Assembly (NCBI GenBank): GCA_019753175.1
Contig: JAIELK010000017.1
Location: forward strand, 1 to 43,670
DNA: 43,670 nucleotides
DNA from: Hyphomonadaceae bacterium
Lineage (GTDB): Bacteria; Pseudomonadota; Alphaproteobacteria; Caulobacterales; Aquidulcibacteraceae
Direction of reading: 5' to 3'
The translations under genes and the position numbers were made by a program. The notes under the pieces are model-generated. The model was not told the origin of the DNA. It did no database searches and worked only from the letters and a program-made list of their open reading frames with translations. Below are positions 8,115 through 16,252 of the stretch, in pieces (position 1 is the stretch's first letter; each line of letters opens with the position of its first letter).

Positions 8115-10055
8115 CTAGACGTCGGCGCGGTTACGCACCAAATCCTCCACCACGCTCGGGTCGGCGAGCGTCGAGGTATCGCCCAGGTTTGACAGCTCGT
8201 TCTCCGCGATTTTGCGTAGGATGCGGCGCATGATCTTGCCCGAGCGCGTTTTCGGCAGGCCGGGCGTGAACTGGATGATGTCGGGCTTGGCGATGGCGCT
8301 GATCTCGTGCCCGACCCAGTGCTTGAGCTCGTCGACCAAGGCTGGGCCGCCGGCCTCGCCGACATTGAGCGTCACATAGGCGTAGATGCCCTGGCCCTTG
8401 ATGTCGTGCGGCATGCCGACCACAGCCGCCTCCGCCACCTTCGGGTGCGCGACGAGCGCGCTCTCGATCTCGGCGGTGCCGAGCCTGTGGCCCGAAACGT
8501 TGAGCACGTCGTCGACACGCCCGGTTATCCAGTAATAGCCGTCTTCGTCGCGGCGGCAGCCGTCACCGGTGAAGTACATGCCGGGATAAGTGCGGAAGTA
8601 GGTGTCGAAAAAGCGCTGGTGGTCGCCATAGACGGTGCGCATCTGGCCCGGCCAGGAATCGAGCAGCACCAGATTGCCGCTGGTTGCGCCCTCAAGGATG
8701 TTTCCCTTGTCGTCGACGAGCGCTGGCTTCACGCCAAAGAACGGTCGCGTCGCCGAACCTGGTTTCAGCGCTGTGGCGCCAGGCAGCGGCGTGATCAGCG
8801 CGCCCCCGGTTTCGGTCTGCCACCAGGTGTCGACGATCGGGCAGCGGCCGTCGCCGACAAGGCGATGATACCAGAGCCAAGCTTCCGGATTGATGGGTTC
8901 GCCGACGCTGCCGAGCAACCGCAGGCTTGCGCGCGAGGTGCGCTTCACCGGCTCGTCGCCCTCGCGCATCAAAGCGCGCAGCGCGGTCGGCGCGGTGTAG
9001 AACGTGTTGACCTGGTGTTTGTCGATCACCTCCCAGAATCGCGACACGCTGGGATAGTTCGGCACGCCCTCGAACATCAGCGTGGTGGCGCCATTCGCGA
9101 GCGGACCATAGACGATGTAAGTGTGGCCCGTGACCCAGCCGACGTCCGCAGTGCACCAATAGATGTCGCCATCGCGATCATCAAAAACGTATTGATGCGT
9201 CATGCTCGCATAGACGAGATAGCCGCCGGTGGTGTGCAGCACGCCCTTGGGTTTGCCGGTCGAGCCTGATGTGTACAGGATGAAGAGCGGGTCTTCCGCG
9301 CCCATCGGTTCGGGCGGGCATTCCGGAGACGCGCTGGCCGCTTCGTCTTCGTACACGAAGTCCCGCCCCAAGAGCATCGGCGCCCCGGCCCCGGTGCGGG
9401 TGATCACCAGCACCTTCTCGACACTGGACGCGTGCGCCAGCGCGTCATCGACATTGGCCTTGAGCGGAATGATCTTGCCGCCGCGCACGCCCTCGTCGGC
9501 GGTGATCACCAGCTTGGAGTCGCAATCGCGAATGCGGTTAGCGAGGCTTTCCGGCGAGAAGCCGCCGAACACGACCGAATGGATCGCGCCGATGCGCGCG
9601 CACGCGAGCATCGCGTAGGCCGCTTCGGGGATCATCGGCAGATAGATGGTGACGCGGTCGCCGCGCTTGACGCCGTGCTTATTCAACACGTTGGCGAACC
9701 GGCACACTTCAACGTGGAGCTCGCGATAGGAGATGCGCCGCGACTGATGGGGGTCGTCGCCCTCCCAGATGATGGCCGTCTGATCGGCGCGCGTCTCGAG
9801 ATGGCGGTCAATGCAATTGGCGCTGGCGTTGAGGACGCCGTCATGGAACCAGCGAATGCGGAAGTCGGCTTCGTTGAAACTGGTGTCCTTCACCTTCGTG
9901 TATGGCTTGATCCAATCCAGCCGCTGGCCATGCACGCCCCAGAACGCTTCCGGGTCCGCCAATGCCGAGGCGTGCATGGCGCGATAGCGCACGTCGTCTG
10001 CGTGGGCGCGCGAAGCCCACTCAGGCGGGACGGGGATGACCACGGATTCCGACAT
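8115..10055 (-). CDS. acs: acetyl-CoA synthetase
   Basis: AMP-forming acetate-CoA ligase of 646 residues, the usual length. It activates acetate through acetyl-AMP to acetyl-CoA in the cytoplasm. Motifs include the P-loop-like [27 protein letters not shown], the WWQTETGG substrate region, [20 protein letters not shown], and the C-terminal [14 protein letters not shown], whose Lys is the known site of regulatory acetylation. The start is the ATG complementary to 10053-10055 ([10 protein letters not shown]), preceded by GGGAGGAAG. It converges on the cytochrome gene. The Lrp-type regulator gene lies upstream on the same strand, 89 bases away. Confidence 0.98.
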   Translation of the reverse strand: MSESVVIPVPPEWASRAHADDVRYRAMHASALADPEAFWGVHGQRLDWIKPYTKVKDTSFNEADFRIRWFHDGVLNASANCIDRHLETRADQTAIIWEGDDPHQSRRISYRELHVEVCRFANVLNKHGVKRGDRVTIYLPMIPEAAYAMLACARIGAIHSVVFGGFSPESLANRIRDCDSKLVITADEGVRGGKIIPLKANVDDALAHASSVEKVLVITRTGAGAPMLLGRDFVYEDEAASASPECPPEPMGAEDPLFILYTSGSTGKPKGVLHTTGGYLVYASMTHQYVFDDRDGDIYWCTADVGWVTGHTYIVYGPLANGATTLMFEGVPNYPSVSRFWEVIDKHQVNTFYTAPTALRALMREGDEPVKRTSRASLRLLGSVGEPINPEAWLWYHRLVGDGRCPIVDTWWQTETGGALITPLPGATALKPGSATRPFFGVKPALVDDKGNILEGATSGNLVLLDSWPGQMRTVYGDHQRFFDTYFRTYPGMYFTGDGCRRDEDGYYWITGRVDDVLNVSGHRLGTAEIESALVAHPKVAEAAVVGMPHDIKGQGIYAYVTLNVGEAGGPALVDELKHWVGHEISAIAKPDIIQFTPGLPKTRSGKIMRRILRKIAENELSNLGDTSTLADPSVVEDLVRNRADV

Positions 10056-10144
10056 CGGCGAACTTCCTCCCGGCGCTGTTGAAGCACACGCACGGCGGCT
10101 CGGCAAAGCGGTGCAACCGACGGGTCATCAGCGCCGGCGCCGCA

Positions 10145-10630
10145 TCAGCGGTCGTGCCCCACACTCGCCGCGCGTCTGAACACGGTGCGGATGGTGAAAT
10201 TGGAAACGAGCCGGCGCACCCCCGGCAGGCGGGAGAGCGTCTCCTGGTGCACGCGCTCGTAGCGGTCGTCGTCATGCAGCACGATGCGCAACAGATAGTC
10301 GCTCTCGCCGGTCATCAAATGGCAGTCCTGCACCTCGCGGCACTGCGCCACGGCGCGTTCAAACTTGGCCATGGTTTCGCGGCGCTGATCCTCCAAGGTC
10401 ACGGCGACAAAAATGGTTGAGCCGCGCCCGAGCGCCTTCTCCGACAGGATGGCGGCATAGCCTTCGATCACACCGGCCGCCTCGAGCGCCTTGACGCGGC
10501 GATGACAGGCGGACGGGGAGAGACCGACGCGCTCCGCCAGCGCGGCGCTGGTCAAAGCGCCGTCGCGTTCCAGCTCGACAAGGATTTTCTGGTCGAATGG
10601 GTCGAGGGGGACGGGAGAAACGTGCGTCAT
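10145..10630 (-). CDS. Lrp/AsnC-family transcriptional regulator
   Basis: This 161-residue protein has an N-terminal winged helix-turn-helix (DQKILVELERDGALTSAALAERVGLSPSACHRRVKALE, about residues 13-51) and a C-terminal RAM/ligand-binding domain. The latter is shown by GESDYLLRIVLHDDDRYE and LSRLPGVRRLVSNFTIRTV. It is transcribed away from the alanine dehydrogenase gene across a 119-base spacer that is A/T-richer than its surroundings. This is the classic arrangement of an AldR-type regulator that responds to alanine or another amino acid and controls ald. The target is inferred from position. Confidence 0.93.
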   Translation of the reverse strand: MTHVSPVPLDPFDQKILVELERDGALTSAALAERVGLSPSACHRRVKALEAAGVIEGYAAILSEKALGRGSTIFVAVTLEDQRRETMAKFERAVAQCREVQDCHLMTGESDYLLRIVLHDDDRYERVHQETLSRLPGVRRLVSNFTIRTVFRRAASVGHDR

Positions 10631-10749
10631 GGTGGCTAGTGTCGGGTAAAAATGGCGTACTCGGCAAGTCGATTGGGAAAAATATCGAAAAACGTGCGTG
10701 CGATTTGGTGTATTTGACCGCTAACGCACAAAGTTTGGAGGAAATCGCC
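10631..10749. promoter_or_regulatory. divergent control region of the Lrp-type regulator and ald
   Basis: The 119-base spacer holds A-rich tracts (GTAAAAATGG, GGGAAAAATATCGAAAAACG) that stand out in this G+C-rich DNA, as is usual for Lrp operators and divergent promoters. I cannot fix exact -35/-10 boxes. The ald end carries the GGAGGAAAT ribosome-binding site. Confidence 0.5.
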
Positions 10750-11862
10750 ATGCGCGTCGGCTGCCCGAAGGAAATCAAGGTCCACGAATACCGCGTCGGC
10801 CTCACGCCAGAGAGCGCCGCCGAGCTTGTGCGGGCTGGCCACGAGGTGTTCCTGGAAACCCGCGCCGGCGAGGGCATTGGCGCGCCCGATACGGTCTATA
10901 CGCGTGTTGGCGCCAAGATTCTCCCCGACGCTGACGCGGTATTCGAAACCGCCGAGATGATCGTGAAGGTGAAGGAGCCGCAGCCGGTCGAGATCGCACG
11001 GCTGAAGCCGAAGCACACGCTGTTCACCTATCTCCACCTCGCGCCCGATCCGGAGCAGGCGGAGGGACTGATGAAGTCCGGCGCGACCTGCATCGCCTAT
11101 GAAACCGTCACCGATCGCGACGGCCGCCTGCCGCTGTTGAAGCCGATGAGCGAAGTGGCGGGGCGGATGTCGGTGCAGGTCGGCGCGCACTATCTGGAAA
11201 AGGCGCATGGCGGCCGCGGCGTGCTATTGGGCGGCGTGCCGGGCGTGCAGCCGGCGCATGTCGTCATTCTTGGCGCCGGCGTCTCCGGCTACAACGCGGC
11301 ACAGATCGCGGTCGGCATGCGCGCGCGCGTCACCGTGTTCGACAAGAACCCGACGCGATTGGAAGAACTCGACCGCGAATTCAACGGCCGTCTGGAAACC
11401 GTGTACTCGACCAAGGCCGCGATCGAGGAAGCGGTGAAGGAAGCCGATGTCGTCATCGGCGCGGTGCTGGTGGCGGGCGCGGCGGCGCCGAAGCTGATCA
11501 CCAAGGCGATGCTGAGCACGATGCGTCCGGGCTCGGTGCTGGTGGACATTTCCATCGATCAGGGCGGCTGCTTCGAAACCAGCCACGCCACCACGCACAG
11601 CGATCCCGTGTTTACGGTCGATGGCATCATCCATTATTGCGTCGCCAACATGCCGGGCGCGGTGGCGCGCACCTCGGCGTTCGCGCTCAACAACGCCACG
11701 CTGCCGTTCACGCTGGCGCTCGCCAACAAGGGTTACAAACAGGCGCTCAAGGACGATGCGCATCTCGCCAACGGCCTCAACGTCTATGAGGGCGCGATCG
11801 CCCACGAGGCGGTGGCGAAGGACTTGGACAAGGCCTACAAGCGGCCGGGCTGGCTGGGGTAA
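10750..11862 (+). CDS. ald: alanine dehydrogenase
   Basis: NAD-dependent L-alanine dehydrogenase of 370 residues, which interconverts alanine and pyruvate plus ammonia. The start at 10750 (MRVGCPKEIKVHEYRVGLTP) follows TTGGAGGAAAT and gives the standard family N-terminus. Substrate-site and cofactor motifs are visible: the Lys in VKVKEPQ, the TYLHLAPD segment, the NAD-binding VVILGAGVSGYNAAQIA, and DISIDQGGCFETS with the catalytic Asp region. It should allow use of alanine as carbon and nitrogen source. The omega-amino-acid aminotransferases elsewhere in the window produce alanine from pyruvate, so Ald could recycle it. Confidence 0.98.
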   Translation: MRVGCPKEIKVHEYRVGLTPESAAELVRAGHEVFLETRAGEGIGAPDTVYTRVGAKILPDADAVFETAEMIVKVKEPQPVEIARLKPKHTLFTYLHLAPDPEQAEGLMKSGATCIAYETVTDRDGRLPLLKPMSEVAGRMSVQVGAHYLEKAHGGRGVLLGGVPGVQPAHVVILGAGVSGYNAAQIAVGMRARVTVFDKNPTRLEELDREFNGRLETVYSTKAAIEEAVKEADVVIGAVLVAGAAAPKLITKAMLSTMRPGSVLVDISIDQGGCFETSHATTHSDPVFTVDGIIHYCVANMPGAVARTSAFALNNATLPFTLALANKGYKQALKDDAHLANGLNVYEGAIAHEAVAKDLDKAYKRPGWLG

Positions 11863-11898
11863 GGGGCGCGCCTTCCGCGCGTTCGCGTGAGTGAGAAC

Positions 11899-12393
11899 AT
11901 GCGCAACGTGATCATCGCATCCATGGTCGTCGCGATTCTTCCAGCGTGCGCGCCAGCGCCGGCAAGCTTCGATGCCGACACCGTCCGCAGCGAAGTGACC
12001 GCCCTGGTGCAGCGGTGGTCTGACTCCGGCGAGGCTGGGGATTGGGACGCTGTGGCCGACACCTATGCAGACATCGAGGGCTTTGCCTGGATCGAGCAAG
12101 GCGAGGTGCGCTATCCTGATCGCGCGGCCATCATCGAAGGTCTTGAGCAGGCGCGAGCAGCCAACCTAAGCATCACCAACGACGTCAGCGACATATCAGT
12201 GACGCCGCTCGGCGCAGACGCCGCCGCATATCACGCGAGTTATCGGCTGGTCGCTCGTTCGGAGAGCTTCGGCTTCGAGTCGCGGGGTGTGCTGTCAGGC
12301 GTCGCCATTCGTCAGGCTGACGGCTGGCGCTTGTTGCAGGGGGCGTTCTCCGAATCCCGCCCGGAAGACGGCGCGGAGGCGCAGAGTCGGTAG
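11899..12393 (+). CDS. NTF2-like (SnoaL/DUF4440-type) lipoprotein
   Basis: Starting at the ATG at 11899 (a GTG at 11887 is also in frame), the 164-residue product has a lipoprotein signal, MRNVIIASMVVAILPAC, with the lipobox LPAC. Cleavage before Cys would anchor it in a membrane. The mature part resembles the cone-shaped NTF2-like fold: a first helix (VRSEVTALVQRWSDSGEAGD), an aromatic DYTAY-like ADTYADIEGFAWIEQGE segment, and final strands (VAIRQADGWRLLQGAFSE). Such proteins bind small ligands or act as steroid-isomerase-like enzymes; the role here is unknown. It follows ald by 36 bases. Confidence 0.8.
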   Translation: MRNVIIASMVVAILPACAPAPASFDADTVRSEVTALVQRWSDSGEAGDWDAVADTYADIEGFAWIEQGEVRYPDRAAIIEGLEQARAANLSITNDVSDISVTPLGADAAAYHASYRLVARSESFGFESRGVLSGVAIRQADGWRLLQGAFSESRPEDGAEAQSR

Positions 12394-12454
12394 TTTTTGC
12401 TGCCACCCGGCGGTCCGCGGCCTGCGGAATGAGGCGCCGATCGAACGGGATGGG

Positions 12455-12784
12455 TTAGTGCTCGTCTTTCCCAGGCGGCGCGAACTCGATGCGCCGGTGC
12501 AGAGTCAGCAGCCGGTCGGCGACCGGGTCGTATGGACGCCAGTGAACGCCGTCTTCAGAAACCTCGTAGACCGCGATCTGGTCGTCGTCCGTCTCAGTTA
12601 ACGAAGATGGCTGGCCCATAACGCGAACACCCCAATACCCCCATGCAAGTTCCGTGTCGGTACCCTTGGCCCCGCCGTGGAACGCGCACGATCCCGCGGG
12701 ACGATGACAGTGATCGGCCGATGCGAAAACAGTGAAACCGCCATTTCGCTTGCGATCAAGGTCGGATAGACCTCCCGCGCTCAT
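12455..12784 (-). CDS. hypothetical protein, 109 residues
   Basis: I do not recognise a family. The C-terminal half (ELAWGYWGVRVMG, DDDQIAVYEVSEDGVHWRPY) looks like a genuine folded protein with many Trp and Tyr residues. The N-terminal third is less convincing. The start ATG is complementary to 12782-12784, only 5 bases from the divergent ABC-F start at 12790, which would leave no room for separate promoters. A later start (for example the Met of VMGQPSS) is possible. Codon use is mixed, with more A/T at third positions than in the neighbours. Confidence 0.5.
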   Translation of the reverse strand: MSAGGLSDLDRKRNGGFTVFASADHCHRPAGSCAFHGGAKGTDTELAWGYWGVRVMGQPSSLTETDDDQIAVYEVSEDGVHWRPYDPVADRLLTLHRRIEFAPPGKDEH

Positions 12785-12789
12785 TCGCC

Positions 12790-14664
12790 ATGCTCGAAAT
12801 TTCCGAACTCACCTATCGAATCGGCGGCCGGCCGCTGTTCGAGAACGCCAACGCCTTCATCGCCGAAGGCTGGAAGGTTGGGCTGGTGGGTCGAAATGGC
12901 ACAGGCAAGACGACGCTCTTGCGGCTGATCCGCGAGGAAGCGGGCAGGGCGAACGCCTCGATCCGCGTGCGGCGCGGCGCACGCATGGGCTTTGTCGCCC
13001 AGGAAATAGCGCCAACGGACGACGCGCTCCTTGATGTGGTGCTGGCGAGCCACGCGGAGGTGCATGCGCTGTTACGCGAAGCGGAAACGGCGATCGATCC
13101 GCAACGGATCGCCGATATCCATACCCGCCTCGCCGAACTCGATGGATACAGCGCAGAGGCGCGCGCGTCGGCGATTCTGGTGGGCCTTGGATTTGAACAC
13201 GAGGAATTGCGCCGCCCAGCGCGCGAGTTTTCCGGAGGTTGGCGCATGCGCGCCGCGCTCGCGGGCGTGCTCTTCTCCGAGCCTGATCTGCTGATCCTCG
13301 ACGAGCCGACCAATTATCTCGACCTCGAAGGCGCCGCATGGCTCGAAGAGTATCTGCGCGACTATGAGCACACGGTGGTTGTGGTGAGCCACGACCGCGA
13401 GATGCTCAATCGTTCGGTAACGCACATCCTTGCGCTCGATGAGCGCAGACTCGAAGTGTTTGCGGGCGGCTACGACGCGTATCTGAAGAAGAAGGCCGAG
13501 CGCATCGCGTTGGTGCAGGGGATGAAAGCCAAGCAAGACGCGCAGCGGGCGCATCTGCAACAGTTCATCGACCGCTTTCGGGCGAAAGCCTCGAAGGCGC
13601 GGCAGGCGCAGAGCCGGATCAAGCAGCTCGAGAAGATGCAGGACATCGCCGTGCCGCTCGAAGAGCGCACGATTCCGTTTCATTTCGAGGACCCGACGCC
13701 GCTCGCTTCTCCGCTGGTCGTGCTTGACGAAACCGATCTCGGTTATGTCGCAGGCAAGCCGGTGCTGAAGAAGGTGTCGCTGCGGCTCGACCATGACGAC
13801 CGCATCGTCATCATTGGCCCCAACGGGCAAGGCAAGACGACCTTGGTGAAGTCGATCGCGGCGAAGCTGCCGCTGCTGTCGGGCAGGCGCGTGGCGTCAA
13901 GCAAAGCGGTGATGGGCTATTTCAGCCAGGATCAGCTCGACGAACTGCGCGCCGGCGAGACCGTGCTGGAGCACGTGCGCGATCTTGAGCCGGATTGGGC
14001 GCCGCCGAAGCTCCGCTCGCTCGCCGCGCGCATGGGGTTTGGCGTCGAGAAGATCGACACCAAAGTCGAAAACCTGTCTGGCGGCGAGAAGGTGCGCCTG
14101 CTGCTCGGCCTGATGGCGCACCAGAAGCCTCACGTGCTTATTCTCGACGAGCCGACGTCGCACCTGGACATCGATAGCCGCGAAGCGCTGATCCACGCGA
14201 TCAACGAATACGAAGGTGCGGTGTTGCTGATCACCCACGACATCTATCTCGCGGAAGCCTGCGCCGATCGGCTGTGGTTGGTCTATCATGGTCGTGCACG
14301 GCAGTACGACGGCGACCTTGAGGATTATCGCAAACTTGTCGCGGCGGCGGATCGGCCCGCCGATCTGGACCATGGTCTGGGCGTAAAAGCGTTACGCGAG
14401 GCGGCTACAAGCGCTGACGCCATTCCGAAGTCAAAGAGCTCGAAGTACACGCTGAGAAGGAAGCTTGAAGCGGCGGAAGCGGAGATCGAGCAGGCCCAAG
14501 CCACGCTTGCTCACATGGATGCTGCGTTGTCCGATCCCGCGCTGTTCGCACGCGACCAAAAGCGCGCGGAACTGCTGCTCAAGGAGCGCGCGGACACGGC
14601 TGCCGCGTTGGCGCGTGCGGAGGCAGTCTGGCTCGAAGCGAGCGAGGCGCTGGAGGGCGCCTGA
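12790..14664 (+). CDS. ABC-F family ATPase (Uup/YheS-like)
   Basis: This 624-residue cytoplasmic protein has two ABC ATPase domains and no membrane segment. Domain 1 has Walker A GRNGTGKTT (about residues 35-43), signature FSGGWRMR and Walker B LILDEPTNYLD. The inter-domain linker is highly charged with many Lys, Arg and Gln (about 230-280), as expected for the P-site tRNA interaction motif. Domain 2 has GPNGQGKTT, LSGGEKVR and LILDEPTSHLD. The C-terminal 80 residues form a coiled coil (LEAAEAEIEQAQATLAHMD onward). ABC-F proteins act on stalled or specialised ribosomes. Which subfamily this is cannot be settled from motifs alone. It converges with the next gene with a 2-base gap. Confidence 0.95.
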   Translation: MLEISELTYRIGGRPLFENANAFIAEGWKVGLVGRNGTGKTTLLRLIREEAGRANASIRVRRGARMGFVAQEIAPTDDALLDVVLASHAEVHALLREAETAIDPQRIADIHTRLAELDGYSAEARASAILVGLGFEHEELRRPAREFSGGWRMRAALAGVLFSEPDLLILDEPTNYLDLEGAAWLEEYLRDYEHTVVVVSHDREMLNRSVTHILALDERRLEVFAGGYDAYLKKKAERIALVQGMKAKQDAQRAHLQQFIDRFRAKASKARQAQSRIKQLEKMQDIAVPLEERTIPFHFEDPTPLASPLVVLDETDLGYVAGKPVLKKVSLRLDHDDRIVIIGPNGQGKTTLVKSIAAKLPLLSGRRVASSKAVMGYFSQDQLDELRAGETVLEHVRDLEPDWAPPKLRSLAARMGFGVEKIDTKVENLSGGEKVRLLLGLMAHQKPHVLILDEPTSHLDIDSREALIHAINEYEGAVLLITHDIYLAEACADRLWLVYHGRARQYDGDLEDYRKLVAAADRPADLDHGLGVKALREAATSADAIPKSKSSKYTLRRKLEAAEAEIEQAQATLAHMDAALSDPALFARDQKRAELLLKERADTAAALARAEAVWLEASEALEGA

Positions 14665-14666
14665 GT

Positions 14667-15350
14667 TCAGAATGGGGGCTTACGCAGGATGAACTGGCCG
14701 TTCTTGATCAGGACTTCCTTCGCGCGACCGGCTTGCACGAATTCTTGCACAGCCTGCTTGACCGGGAATCCGAGCGGCGGCTCCCACTCGTAATCGTCGC
14801 CGGTGATATAGCCGCCGGGCTTCACCTTGCGTGCAAACAGCTCGAGGTCTTCGCGCACATACTCATAATAATGGTTGCCGTCGATATAGACCCAGTCCAG
14901 CGCCTCGTCAGGCAGCGACGCGGCCGCGTCTCGCGAAAACGCACGTATGATGCGCACGTTTTCGAGCGCGCCCAAGCGCCCGGCTACATCGTCGTGAATA
15001 GCGTCCATCGCCGCCTGATCGCCCGCGACCTTTCCGCCGTACATGCGATCCGGGTACTCGGATTGAAATTGCCATGGGTCGATCAGATACAGCAAAGCGG
15101 GTTTCGTGACCGACAAGATCTTCTCACTGAAACCGCCTTTCCAAACGCCGATTTCCGCACAGACCGCGCCAACGGGCATCATGTCGAGCAAGAATTGCCG
15201 ATCATCAGCTTTTCCGCGTTTGCCAAGCAGGGCCTTCAGCACGGCGTTCGCCCTCCCATCCTTGCGCCCACGCGCTCTCGCGATGGTACTACTGCACGAG
15301 ACGATCGCACACCAAAGTACAGCAGCACAGACACCCTTCATCGAGAGCAT
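14667..15350 (-). CDS. class I SAM-dependent methyltransferase-like protein with a secretion-type N-terminus
   Basis: Residues from about 60 onward form a Rossmann methyltransferase of the Methyltransf_24 type: AEIGVWKGGFSEKIL (SAM-binding loop), LYLIDPW, then DWVYIDGNHYYEYVREDLEL and VKPGGYITGDDYEW. Such proteins often modify sugars or cell-surface polymers. The N-terminus (MLSMKGVCAAVLWCAIVSC) is unexpected: it looks like a signal sequence with a possible lipobox IVSC. A cytoplasmic start further in would need a non-ATG codon, because the next in-frame ATG codons lie too far into the domain. The substrate is unknown. Confidence 0.82.
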   Translation of the reverse strand: MLSMKGVCAAVLWCAIVSCSSTIARARGRKDGRANAVLKALLGKRGKADDRQFLLDMMPVGAVCAEIGVWKGGFSEKILSVTKPALLYLIDPWQFQSEYPDRMYGGKVAGDQAAMDAIHDDVAGRLGALENVRIIRAFSRDAAASLPDEALDWVYIDGNHYYEYVREDLELFARKVKPGGYITGDDYEWEPPLGFPVKQAVQEFVQAGRAKEVLIKNGQFILRKPPF

Positions 15351-15413
15351 GCGAAGGGTGGAGGCGTGTGTCTCTTGGGGCCGACTCGAAGGCTAAGCTT
15401 GTGCCGAGTATGT

Positions 15414-16223
15414 CTAATTCGGGCGCGGCGCGTCGGCACTGAGGCGCCTGACCGGCCATGGGATGTAGGCGCTGGTGCGCCTTTTGTACGCCTCGTAGTC
15501 CGGCCGTGTCCGCTTCAAATGCGGTTCCGTTGTCGGCGCACCGGAGAACGAAGTCAGCAGGAACGTCAGCAGCAATGGGCCGGGAAGCGCCCAGAGCGCA
15601 TGCCCGGCGTCGGCGGCGATGGCGTAGAGGCCCCACCACGTGCAGAGGTCGCCGAAATAGTTCGGATGACGCGAGTAGCGCCAAAGCCCGCGATCCATGA
15701 CTTTGCCGGCATTGGCTGGGTCGGACTTGAAGCGCGTCAACTGCCAGTCGGCGACGCTTTCATAGACGATGCCAAAGACCGCCAGCGTCAAACCGAACCA
15801 AGCCAGCCAGCCGAAGACGTCGCGGTCGGAGATTTGGCCGAGCATCGCGGGCAGCGCCACGACGAACTGCAGCAGCATCTGTGGTGCGAACACCCAAAGC
15901 GCGGAGAAGGCGGCGAAGCTCATGCCGTGCTTTTCGCGCGCCGCTTTCTCCAGCCCGGCGTAGCGACGGTCCTTGCCGTGCTCGCGCCAGCGCCGCAGCA
16001 GGTAAAGCCCAAGCCGCAGCCCCCACGCGGCCGTCAGCGCAAACACCACGAGCGCATGCGGACCGGGCGTCGTCTGCAAGAAGGTCGCAGCGCCCAGCAC
16101 GACGATGCCCAGCGCCCACCACGCGTCAATGAAGCTTGGGTCGCGCAGGCGGACGCTGATCCACCAAGCGAGCGCAAAACAGACCGCTGAAACCCCCGCA
16201 TTGATGAGCAGCACGCTGAGCAT
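15414..16223 (-). CDS. DUF1295 family membrane protein (steroid 5-alpha-reductase-like)
   Basis: A 269-residue polytopic membrane protein with at least six hydrophobic segments. Family motifs are DAWWALGIVVLGAA, LRLGLYLLRRWREHGKDRRY, the C-terminal GLWRYSRHPNYFGDLCTWWGLY, and PDYEAYKRRTSAYIPWP. These are the conserved NADPH/substrate-site region shared with steroid 5-alpha reductases and isoprenylcysteine methyltransferases. The reaction is not known for most bacterial members; an oxidoreductase acting on a lipid is likely. It diverges from the histidine kinase across a short region with a CtrA-like site. Confidence 0.93.
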   Translation of the reverse strand: MLSVLLINAGVSAVCFALAWWISVRLRDPSFIDAWWALGIVVLGAATFLQTTPGPHALVVFALTAAWGLRLGLYLLRRWREHGKDRRYAGLEKAAREKHGMSFAAFSALWVFAPQMLLQFVVALPAMLGQISDRDVFGWLAWFGLTLAVFGIVYESVADWQLTRFKSDPANAGKVMDRGLWRYSRHPNYFGDLCTWWGLYAIAADAGHALWALPGPLLLTFLLTSFSGAPTTEPHLKRTRPDYEAYKRRTSAYIPWPVRRLSADAPRPN

Positions 16224-16234
16224 CGCCCCTCCCG

Positions 16235-16250
16235 TTAGTATCGCGTTAAC
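16235..16250. promoter_or_regulatory. CtrA-like box upstream of the histidine kinase
   Basis: TTAG-N7-TTAAC differs by one base from the CtrA consensus TTAA-N7-TTAAC. It lies 11 bases from the DUF1295 start and 2 bases before the first possible kinase start (16253). If used as a typical CtrA-activated promoter the transcript would begin downstream of 16253, which would favour the kinase start at 16328. Confidence 0.35.
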
Positions 16251-16252
16251 AG

